Shown here: positions 48,663-58,900 of the stretch, in pieces
Numbering within the stretch: position 1 is the stretch's first letter
Layout of the letters: the number at the start of each line of letters is the position of its first letter
NCBI GenBank assembly: GCA_013399115.1
Contig: VXAA01007265.1
Span: forward strand, 498,832-562,831
Origin: Anseranas semipalmata
Lineage: Eukaryota > Chordata > Aves > Anseriformes > Anseranatidae
Length of the DNA: 64,000 nt
Direction of reading: 5' to 3'
The notes under the pieces: generated by a model
The model's input: only the letters and a program-made list of their open reading frames with translations
The model's database searches: none
Told to the model about the DNA's origin: nothing
Made by a program: the position numbers and the translations under genes

Positions 48663-49870
48663 CAGAGTTTATTAACTTCTTCAGTTCCTGTTCCAGTGCT
48701 CAATCAGGCAGGTGTTATGCCATAATGCATGCAGGTCCTGAAATTTGGATCCAGATCTGAACCCGCTTGCTTTCCAAATCAGGAACCTTCCAGACTTGTG
48801 GCTACTCTCCAAGCCCATTGCTGAATCTAAAACTAAGGCACTGTTCCACATTCTACACTCAATTTTCATAAATTGACTGTGGGCACTTTTTTCAAATTCT
48901 GGTGCCCCACGTTAAGGGGCATCACCTTGGGGTGATATATGATCTTTGCTGAAGTTGAAGGACTGTAACAGAAGAGATATCTCAGGCTCCAACTATAGAC
49001 TTGTGCTATAATTTTCCTTTATGATTTGGGTCTCTACTTCATTATTACAATGTATTCAGGTCAGCATCACAGCCAGTGAAAACTGCCTGGACATCTTAAT
49101 GGGAAGTCAGTACAGTAACTACCCCAGGCTTCCCCTCTACCACCAGCTCTCACTCAAGGACCACGCAAGAACCATGATGGACAAAGGAGCAGACATACAA
49201 GAGAGGCACTGTGTTTAGGTAGACGGAAAGGACAGAGCACTTCAAGCATAGTCCAGAACCCTATGCCAGAAAACCAAGCTAAAGAGAAAGGAGTCGAGAG
49301 CTCTGTGTACCTTGAATTACATGCCTGCAAATTTCCAAAAAGGTTGAGATCAGACTCAGGGTGGTATAAATCAGGACTTTTGGTGTTTTGAGGAGGCTTG
49401 TAACTTGTGCTATATCTCAACAGCAAAGTATGCAGAACTAAGGCATTCCTTCAGAGTATGAACTCTTATTTCTCTTTGGAAGAAACTAGTTAACTGAAAT
49501 CAGGTTTCAAACTCTGAGGAAGCAAAAGCAATGTGAACAAGGCTACGTCACCTTGGCAAATTCAAGAGCTCTACAAATCACTCTAGTTTTTCATCTTAGT
49601 CTAAGGTGCATTGTCCTGGTTTCGGCTGGGATAGAGTTAATTTTCTTCTTAGTAGCTGGTACGGTGCTGTGTTTTGAATTCAGGATGAGAACAATGCTGA
49701 TAACACACCGATGTTTTAGTAGTTGCAGAGCAGTGCTTACACAGAGCCAAGGACTTTTCAGCTTCTCGTGCTGCCCTGCCAGTGAGGAGGCTGGGGGTAC
49801 ACAAGGAGCTGGGAGGGGACAGAACCAAGACAGCTGACCCAAACTGGCCAAAGGGATATTCCATACCATA

Positions 49871-49878
49871 TGACGTCA
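49871..49878. promoter_or_regulatory. Full CRE palindrome (TGACGTCA) in LTR U3
   Basis: TGACGTCA is the complete ATF/CREB site. It lies where the LTR core promoter is expected, but the downstream sequence (acaattaatatgggg) lacks a clean TATA box. The site may still bind; promoter activity of this copy is doubtful. Confidence 0.6.
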
Positions 49879-49999
49879 TGCTGAACAATTAATATGGGGT
49901 GGCTAGCCGGGGGGGAGGGGTTACCGCTGCTCGGGGACAGGCTGGGCATCGGTCAGCGGGTGGTGAGCAATTGCATTGTGCATCACTTGTTTTGTACAT

Positions 50000-50030
50000 A
50001 TTATTATTATTATCACTATTATTATTATCT
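50000..50030. repeat. (TTA)n tract within the LTR
   Basis: An interrupted TTA/ATT repeat lies between the putative U3 and the polyadenylation hexamer. Such a tract is usual in this LTR family and prone to length change. Confidence 0.8.
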
Positions 50031-50048
50031 CCCTTCTTTTTCTGTCCT

Positions 50049-50054
50049 ATTAAA
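50049..50054 (+). terminator. LTR polyadenylation signal (ATTAAA)
   Basis: ATTAAA in tcctattaaactgtc, followed by T-rich and GT-containing sequence, matches the R-region polyadenylation signal of this LTR type. It could end transcripts that enter from the left. Confidence 0.55.
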
Positions 50055-50936
50055 CTGTCTTTATCTCAACCCACGAGTTTTTTTTCAATTCTCTCCCCCA
50101 TCCCACTGGGGGAGGGGGAGAGTGAGCGAACGGCTGTGTGGTGCTCAAGCTGCCTGCTGGGTCAAACCACAACATGCATAAATATTCCTCTACTAATCAT
50201 TATCCTGTTCTTGTTTCATTACTCCTCAGTTTTAGACAGAGATTGCTAAACACTTTGAGAAATTGCCACTGGTAAAACATCACACTGGAACAATCTCCAG
50301 TCCTCCTCCACCTTGGAAAAGAAGGGACTTAGGACTCATATAGAAAGTGCTTAGCACTTGATCAAACAGATCAATGGGAATTCAATAACAACATCCAAAA
50401 AGAGTACCGGAGTCCTAGCAAGCCAGATGACCTTCACATCTGAGAATGACATGTCGATATCACAATGAAACCTTGCACCTATACATCACTTCATCTCCAG
50501 ACATCCCAAGCCATATGAAATGATTTAACTTCACACCATCTGCACAAGATCATCTTGGCATCATTATCCATGTTTTAAAGATGAAGATATTTACAAAGAT
50601 TTTGGCCCTGTAAGGAGTTGCCCAGATATGCCCCTCCGACACCAGTGGCAACAGTGTATGTCACTTGGGAGGAGCGTGTCCTAACTGATCATACCAAAGG
50701 CACAGAGGGCAGTGCCCAGAAAACAAATTTTAACTCTAGAATGCAGATCCATTCAGGAAGGCAATTAGTCATGCCCTTAAACTTGACCATGTGCCTTTCT
50801 GTTCACTGGAACAGAATACAGGACTCCTGACTACCAGTATTTTGCTCTAAGCATTATTCTTGTCATTAAGAATAATGTAGTTAAAAACTGGAAGGAAACA
50901 ATTCTTCCAGATCAATCCAGAGGGCAATTTCATCTT

Positions 50937-51005
50937 GGATTCTGCTGCTGCTATTCAAGTCAGTGAGAGTTTTGCCATTAAATTCAATATGATAAGGATC
51001 AAGCT
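50937..51005. repeat. Second copy of the decayed palindromic repeat
   Basis: The stretch reads ggattctgctgctgctattc, then aagtcagtgagagttttgcc, then attaaattcaatatgataag and gatcaag. It aligns along its length with the copy at 1817-1886 and, in its second half, with the worn reverse complement of its own first half. The shared 12-mer gagttttgccat (50967-50978) is exact. Both copies are old and non-coding. Confidence 0.55.
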
Positions 51006-51179
51006 CTTAAAGCACATGCTCAGTTTTAATTGATTCAGTAAAAGGGTTAGGCTATTGTTTGCTTCGCACTCACCTGAGATTTCTGCTAAACAATACCTCT
51101 CATTTTACTTCCGTGACTGCCAGGTGTTCTGTACAGCCTGTGCTTTTCCATCTTAAAGCTAAATATAATGATAATTATA

Positions 51180-51206
51180 ACAAAAACAAACAAACAAACA
51201 AAAAAT
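51180..51206. repeat. (CAAA)n simple repeat
   Basis: Four to five CAAA units lie inside an A-rich stretch. Confidence 0.85.
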
Positions 51207-53860
51207 ACCTCTCCAAAGACATTTACCAGGTTTGAGAGACTCCTTTCAACAGACATTTAGTAACAGTTGCAAGTTGCTCACAACACTCTGAAACCAGCTA
51301 TAGGCAATGATTACTTTTATTGAAGAAAATAAAATGACCACAATTATATTAAATTGCATTCTCTTATACTTGAAACAGCGCACAGATGTTAATGCAATAT
51401 ACACTAATACTTGAAATTAAAAACCACAAATTACACCTGTCATCTTTACTTACATAAAGAACTATTGATCACTTAATCATTTGTTAATGATCATACCAAG
51501 GCAAGATAGCTACATGGTAAAAGCTATATTATTGCCATAGGCCTGTCCAAATCCCAATTTAGGTAAACCAATGACACTCCACCAAGTTTATTTCCCCCTG
51601 TGGTGTTGATCTGATGTGCTGTTTTCTTCATTTCAGCTTATATGCTGTTATGGCATGTTGCTAAGCATTATTAAATGCGTTGGGATAACGGTCCTCTCAT
51701 TTTCATAGCAGGTGAGCTCCCCTGTAGTGTAAAATAACACCATACTGCTACTGTCTAGGGAGCTACACTAAGTAGCTTCAGGCTGAAAGTTTGACCCACT
51801 GGGCTTAGATATACAAAAGAATTAATTGGTGTAATGGCAAGGAGAGTAAACAAAGAAAAAAAAAAGCAACCTACATTCTCATAGTAACTTTAGCTCAACT
51901 TGACAGAGGTATTTCTGGGGTGTTTAGGAATGTAAGCATTACATTGTAATGCCAGTATTTGGGGCTTAGTTGGTAGTCACACTAGAAATCACAACTTTGG
52001 TAGTAACTTGCTGGAAACTTTTTAAACAAAAAGACTATACATGATATCTATTTGAGCTGTTGTCCTCAAAGCTTGCTAGCACATGAACTCCCTGAAGGAT
52101 GGACCAATTTTGAAGCAAGCTTGCACAAGACCCCACAACTCCTCAGGGCACAAAACACTCTCTGTACAACTGGAGGGGATGCTAAAGGCACTGATCACCC
52201 TGAGGTACATTCTAGATTAGAGCATAATGAGACAGTTTACAGGAATCTTTATTTTAAGTCACTGTCCTGTAATCCAGTCTAAACCTTTCCACAGCCTGTA
52301 TATCCATCCCTACACACACATACACACTCTTATATGCACCTGTCAGTAAATTAAGCCACAGACCTATGGTTTACCCTTTTGTACTGCAGAAGTCATTATA
52401 TGACTGTTGTGTATGATACAAGACCTACCTTTTCTCATTATATTCCCTCCCTGCTTAACTTAGATCTTTCAAAGGTTAATTTGTTCAAAAATATGCATTT
52501 CCTACAACATTTCTATTAAAAAAAAATAAAATAATCGCAGAGCAAAACAAAAACACACACACGTAGTTAGAAACAGTTACATTTGAAACCACGGTAGCAG
52601 AGACCAGGGAGCAAGTAAAACCCCCTAATTTCTAAATGAAACACAATCAAGTCTGCATATTAGAGATTTTTCCACTATTTTCTCACACGATTGCCTAATA
52701 TCCTGCCCCACCTAATTCTCCTTCTATGCTCCCCCTGCTGTCAATGGAACAGAGAGGCAACAGTGCAGAAAATCCACCCCACCTACTTTAGAAATTTGTG
52801 CCAGAGAGAAAGGATCAATTGATTTTTAAAGGTGCTTGGCTCTCTCTACTGGTCACAGAGGGAGCTGAGATGATTTGTTTAGACTGGACAGTCAAGTTTT
52901 CCTAAACTTGTAAGGGAAGAACCCCTCCCTGAAAGACTTGCTAAAAGGCTTACTGTTTAGATGAGCAATAAGAGCTTCTTCAAAAAGGCAGCAGATATAC
53001 TACATGCAACTGCACACAGTCAGTACCGTCCCTCTGCCCTACCTTCTTACCATACCTTTGCTTGAGAAATAAAGCCCAAAAGATAAGATTTTTTGGACAA
53101 TGTCACTTTTCAGTATCTCAGCCATGAGGCTGTGTCCTTCAGAAGATTAGTAGGTTAAAAAGAGCCCATATGCATTGTTTCCTGAGGAATAGATTCACAA
53201 AGGACTAAGTCTCTTATCAGTACATTTGCATACCCTAAAATAAGATTTTTTGGAAGGCTTTGCTTGCTTAATAGATAGACTGTGCTATCAAAGGCACATT
53301 GCATTCCTGGTTACCTTTAAACACATTTTTTTGAGGGATGCAGGAGAGGGAAACTACAGAATACATTGGTTGTGAAACATCAACTAAGTTATTTTCTCCA
53401 TTTGCTTTATACCTCACTGGTTTGTGATATGCATACCTAGCCACTGCTTAGAAAGACCAAACATGTGAGCTCACCCTCTTAAGGAACCAATCGCTTGTCT
53501 AGTCTTGTTTTCTCTGATTTCCTGCAGAATCCCTCAAATTCCCCTCTTCAAAGACATCATTTGCTATTAATCTCTGTTGCAGCAGAACGCATATCCTCAC
53601 ACACACACTCAAAGAAAAGCTGAAAATTAGAGCAGGCTGGAAAGCAAGAATTCCCTTTTGTAAAACAGGCTGAGATTTTGCCTTTAAAACTTGTTCTATA
53701 CTCAGTAGGAGAGAGAGTGGAGAAATCATCCCACGAGCTGAAATTTACAACCTGCAGCTGAGAGGCACGGGACTCAGCCTGAAGTCCCTGGCTGGCCTGC
53801 TCACAGCAGCTTTCTGAGCCTGCCTCTTGCACGCCAACTGGAGGCTCTGACTACTGTGAT

Positions 53861-53990
53861 ATGGATTCAGCCACTCTCAGTGCCTCGCATTTACAGCTCT
53901 TTCGCTTTGTATACAAAATTAACTGCTCCTTGGCCAAGAAACAGGATCGCACAAAGTTTGGATTTGATCTATTGATTTCCCATGCCACAG
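53861..53990 (+). other. Candidate first exon (ATG to donor)
   Basis: An ATG at 53861 has purine at -3 and G at +4. It opens a frame of 43 codons plus one base that ends at a consensus donor, CCACAG/GTAAGA, at 53991. The frame reads MDSATLSASHLQLFRFVYK and continues with basic and hydrophobic residues. The preceding 100 bases are richer in GC than the surroundings, but I see no TATA box or CpG island. The peptide is unrecognised. It could be a 5' exon of an unannotated gene or long non-coding RNA, or chance. Confidence 0.2.
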
Positions 53991-55627
53991 GTAAGAGGAC
54001 AAATCACCTGGCTGTGTTTAGTGAAAACTCCAGAAGAGACTAAGAGGAAGTCTGGCCATTCAGACTTCTGGATGAGCACACGCAGTTTTCAATGAGTGCT
54101 CAATTGTTGAAGAGAAGACAATGCCAAAATGTTTTCAGCTACCATGGTGCAGCTTTGAGTAGCCTCCTCTGGCAAATTTTATATTTATATATAAATTGCC
54201 TAGATTGAGGCAATACCAGTTCAATAGCACAGGGTAAAAATGACAGCAGCCCCAGGATTTGCATGTAAGTCCCTCTCCCTTGTCCAGTCTTAAGCAAAGT
54301 GTTTGAGGGAGCCCAGACACTGGGAAAGGATTGTGCAGTCAATCCAGATATCCCAAGACAAAAAGAGAAGAGAAACAATTATAATCTGTTTCTGCAGTCT
54401 GATTTCTGGAAGACATTTCTTTAGCTGAGGTGGGTTGAAGGTGGGTAAGAGCAGGCAAGAATACCTACAAGTAACTTCAAATCTTGACAAAGTGCTTTGG
54501 GGGAACTTTTGTACCTTGATGAGCAGCATGCATTTTAGAAGGCTTTGTGTTTGTTGTTTGTCTTGTTCAAGATCCCTTTGGATTCTGGTGGCTGCAGTTT
54601 TATTAAAAACTGCCCCTATAGTTGTGAGGGCTGCTGAGCTGAAGGCCTCAGGTTGAATGCGTGCCTTTACAAGTGGCTTGAAATCACTCAATGTCACACT
54701 GACTCTTCTGTTTCATTTTCTGCTTACTGAGCACAGAGAGGAGATGGATGCTTTCACTGGATCTGTCACCTGCAAAGCCTTGGAGGGAGCGCCCAGAAAT
54801 AAACATGGTGATTTTTCTTTCTGCCCTACCGATCCCAGTGGAAGTCAGCTTCTTTCTAATGCTCCTAGAATTTTCTGTGTTTAAAGGAAAGCAATCATCT
54901 TACCTATCCTTTTGCATGCATACACCCTACATGCCTTCTTTCCGCCAACCCCCAGTACAGAGAAGGCTCTTTCTCTTGAAGGTAGCCAGAGCCACATTGT
55001 GCCATTTCACATGACTTGAACATTTGCCCTCACTGGGCTTCCAGAAGAGTTCAGATCTGTCCCCCTGACAATGGGAACAGAGACCCACTCTGTATTACCT
55101 TCGCATTAGGCTTCTCAACTCTTCAATTTGTTATCTTGCATTTTTCTTTACTCAGTATTTTTTTTCTCCTTTGAGTCTGTGTGATGTCAGTGAGCAGAGC
55201 TTGCTCCCCTTTGACCATGGAGGTATACAGCTCTCAGAGAACGTAGTCTTCTACAGTGTGCATCAGGAGCCTCTATGAAACTAAGAAAAGCCAGACAAAT
55301 TCACTAGATTTTCATCCAATGGTGTTAAGTTCAAAACAAATAAAGAATAACAATTTTGACTGTCTCTGGGTGTGTAGAGTTAAAGATGTGAAGCTCTGTA
55401 AAGGAAAAAAGCAGTGAGAGAGCCCTCCATAGACTTGAAAGATGGAAAGAAATGGCAGAACAGAGATGACTCCTCTGAGAATAATCTGTTGCTCTGGATA
55501 AGGCCAAGTCAGAAAAGAGCCACTCTTTATGCTGATGTGCTTCTTACCAAGAGGTACACCAGAGTCCTTTGTACTGCATCCATAGTACCAGGAGTGGTGC
55601 TATCTCTATGTTGTGCCCTCAATGTAG

Positions 55628-55690
55628 AGAGAAGTGAACTACAAATTCTTGATGATTTCCCTAAAGAAGAAGTGAAACCTAAGGAAGAAG
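55628..55690 (+). other. Candidate exon A of a two-exon structure
   Basis: A moderate acceptor (tgtgccctcaatgtag) ends at 55627, and GAAGAAG/GTATGA provides a donor at 55691. One frame reads RSELQILDDF then PKEEVKPKEE, an acidic/lysine-rich stretch. That frame is open back to 55414 without any ATG, so the left edge could lie farther upstream. It splices in frame to the 32-nt segment at 55827 across a 136-nt intron. The protein is not recognised. Confidence 0.2.
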
Positions 55691-55826
55691 GTATGAGCTT
55701 GGTCCAGGGTTAACACTGTATGGGTTAGGACTGTATTGTTCCACATATTCCAGTATGCAGAAATTGTAAATGTTCTCTCCATGACACTTCCTCTGTCTGA
55801 ATAATTTTTATTTGCTTTCTCTGCAG

Positions 55827-55858
55827 AATTGCATGGACCATGGGATCAAAAGACCAAG
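55827..55858 (+). other. Candidate 32-nt mini-exon B
   Basis: The acceptor tatttgctttctctgcag ends at 55826 and the donor CCAAG/GTAAGT starts at 55859. Both are near-perfect, the best pair seen in the window. A branch-like ctgaat lies about 30 nt upstream of the acceptor. Joined to exon A the frame stays open and reads ELHGPWDQKTK after KPKEE. Mini-exons of this size occur in neuronal and muscle genes, but nothing identifies the gene. It may also be part of a non-coding transcript. Confidence 0.28.
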
Positions 55859-55888
55859 GTAAGTCAAACCTTTCCAAAATGCCTGACC

Positions 55889-55976
55889 AAAAAAAAAAAC
55901 CAAAAAACAAACAAATAACAACAACAAAAAAACCACTTTCACTTTCAATATTAACAAAAACAAACAAACAAAAAAA
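55889..55976. repeat. A-rich (CAAA)n-type low-complexity region
   Basis: A homopolymer, CAAA and AAC units are broken by about 20 unique bases. It lies 30 nt downstream of the mini-exon donor at 55859. Confidence 0.85.
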
Positions 55977-58900
55977 GATGATAGTTTACTGTCTAATTTG
56001 TTTGATTTTCCTTCTCCTATATACCATCTCCTTGTGTGGCAGTCACTACCAATTGTGATTCAGGGTTTTCTGGTTTGCGGTTTTCTTTTTGGTGATATAT
56101 GCTTCTTTATTAAGAGTAAGATGAAAACCAGCAAGTACTTTCACATTAATCATCAGATAGCTTCCCAGTCTTTTCCCATCTGAGTAGTAATTTAGAAGCA
56201 AAAACCTAAAAATCTTATGTCCATTCACATGAATTTCTGGGTCCCCAAAATATTTTAGCACTGTTCCTCAAGCTGATGTTAGTCACAGGAACCGCAGAAT
56301 CAATTATCTCTGACAGCTAAGGTTTTGACCTCTTTTCATAAAACAAATAGTTCATCTTCCACTTCAGCAAGCAAAAAAGATATCAAATTTAAATAAGAGA
56401 TTAATCAATGGAACAATGTATCTCATTTTTTCTTTTAGTTTGGTAAAGTAAAAAATCTCTCAAAACAAGTCTCAGAGAACATCAGGGACCAGTGGAAATG
56501 ACCATAACTTTAGATTTAAGGAGACATCTTTGCTGAAGTTCTGGAAACCTTGAGAGACAAGAAGACATTGGTATGCAGACTGAGGAATGAGGAGAACCCA
56601 GAAGTCCCAAATTACATTCACAGCAACTACAAAGTGGGGAAAAAAGATAGGAGTGAAAAGCTGTTGGAGGTGCCTTTTGGGGCACTTGACACATAGAACA
56701 AGAGAATACTCAAGATGAGGTGGTGAGCATTTAGAAACCAAACCTCACCATAAAGGTATTTTAAATAGCTTCAATATCTCAGCTTCTGTTGAGTCACCCT
56801 GTCCCATCTGCTTGTTTTAGTGACAAAAAAACATGCTTCAGTTCATACTGTAGCTCTCCTGCAGCTGTGGAAGAGCAACTAGATTCTAGCCTGCTTCATG
56901 CATCATTGACAAAGTCATCAGCTGAGTCCCCCGCTGCAGATTCTTTATTAGTGGTGATAATGTGAGAAGCAGAAGGGAACACAGCTTGACTTTCAGAGCC
57001 CAGGCTGAATTCCCATTTAGAAAAATAATCCCTTTACTCATAAACTGAGCAAATCTGATAATGAGTCATCAATAGAAAACAAATGGTGAACCCCTGGCAG
57101 TTGACTATAAGGAGGTCCATCTGACTCCACAGAATCTACAATAAGGAGTAAATAGATGAAGGGAGAATTCATTGGGATCAAATCCATTGGGTACAGCAGG
57201 TATGTACTTTCTATACATTAAAATATTCCTGAAAACTTTGGAAAAGTCATTAGTGTGTAGTTGGTATGAGAAAAACAAACAGCAGACACTGCTGAGATGT
57301 AATCCTGCCTCGCTACTCACCTCAAAAGGTCAGCAGTCAAGGATGATGACTGTCTTCAAAGTCAGGAAGAGACATGGAAGCTTGACCATCTGATCTGTCC
57401 ATGGGGAATTTTGAAATGGGGGAGAAAGGATGATTCCATCTGCAATGAAAAGCATACATTTCCAAGTGTCTTACAGAGAGAGAATCTGAACAACAACAAA
57501 GTTTATTTGTATTAAAAATAAGCAACTACAAAAATGTTGAATTTTGAGCACTTCTAATTTAAAAAGAGCTCTGTCAGCATCCATGGCTCAGATGTCAAAG
57601 TCACCACTGAACAGGAAGCCTTGGGAAATAGGACTAAAACAGAAGTTCCTGAGTGGGTCAGTCCCCGTTATATTGCTGAGAGCTAGAAACAAGGAGTTTC
57701 AGCTACAGGCTAGTCTGTTGGTCCAACTCTCTGTGAGGCTCAAGAAGGTCAGGAGTTTTGATGTGGGAAGAAGAGTCAAGCCACAAGTAAAAACCACATT
57801 TCCTTGTGCAAAACCACATGCATCCACAAACAAAAAAAATCACAAGATTTTGATTCAGTTTTCCTCTTATTTTCAGCTCAAGGATAGCAGTTTAAAATCC
57901 ATAGTGCCATTTTACTCCATCCATCTTTTCTACCTGGAATAGAAAGTGCTACCACACTGTTGAGTTAAACTTTATTCAGCTGCTTCTCAGATTGCATCTC
58001 AATGCAGTTAGCAGTCCTCCACCCTCAATCTGCTGTTGTAATGCTTGATGTAACAAGTGCTATGTGGAGATCTGACAACTTCAATAACACAGAAAAAACA
58101 GTATAAAACCTTTCTGGATAAATACAATATATTTATTTATTTTAATGTTTTAATGTTTGAATGTGCAGAACTCTGCACAACAGAGAATTTCCTGTTTCCT
58201 CTGTCCCGTGTTGTACTTTGTACTTTTATAATCAAATCACTACAGAGTGAATTAATTAAAGCAGGAGTTGTTCAGGTTAAACTCTGCTTTGTCCTACTTC
58301 ACTAAGATGTCACACACAGGGATACATTCCCTCTTACATCTCAGGGCATCCAAATCAGACTGAATGATGACCACATGATCCTCAGCTCTAGGCAGAAGTC
58401 CCAGTTAACAATCCTAGAGATATATACTGGACCCTCTTCTCAGCTGCAGTCCTGAGTGACTTCTGGTGTGTCTACCCTAAAGTTTTAGTTTGGAGCAAGG
58501 TACACTTTTGAAGTGAATCTGCAGACCATCCCCACTTAGAGTGTTTTGCTTCATGTCGCAGAGCTGTCCTGGTGTGCACAAACTGAATCCCCTGCAGAGG
58601 AAACTAAATCAGAAGACGTGCTATAGGAGGCCATCAAATGTACTCCAGCTGCTCATCAGCATTTTGTTCATGAGACCAGACTAGAGCTACCGCAAAATAA
58701 TCCTTCTCCCACTTCCCACCTCTGAAAATGTGTGCTGTGCAGTGGTCACAGCACCAACCGTTTGTCTTTCTGAACCTGCTACTGTTGTGTCACTCTACAT
58801 GGTAATACAGGTATAATCTTATATGCTCCCCACTGAGCCCACAGGCATATCTGGAGCGTAAGTTTATGGAGGACTGTAGAATGTCCTGAGGGTAGCATCG

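Larger units (their letters stand above)
37796..49611. other. Non-coding stretch, no gene recognised
   Basis: Contents are a 14-mer (ccttttgcttgaag) repeated at 38561-38574 and about 38587-38600, a splice-bounded segment at 39835-39928, an (AAAAC)n tract at 42882-42912, a perfect hairpin at 43177-43201, alternating TA/TG sequence at 46138-46170, and T- and CAAA-rich tracts at 48302-48340 and 48571-48662. A CR1- or LTR-type signature is absent. Minus-strand frames such as 40743-41114 show no domain. Confidence 0.6.
49612..50174 (+). mobile_element. Solo LTR of an avian ERVL-type endogenous retrovirus
   Basis: The 563-bp element begins TGTCCTGGTTTCGG and ends CCACAACA, the TG...CA termini of an LTR. 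It is flanked on both sides by the exact 5-bp duplication tgcat (49607-49611 and 50175-50179), the length typical of class III (ERVL) elements. Blocks such as ttttcagcttctcgtgctg, ctgacccaaactggccaaag and tcaacccacgag match a bird LTR family I recognise; I do not assign its name. It holds a CRE-like palindrome, a polyadenylation hexamer and a TTA repeat. No internal gag, pol or env sequence is present, so it is a recombination remnant. The two frames across 49894-50249 are not genes. Confidence 0.92.
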
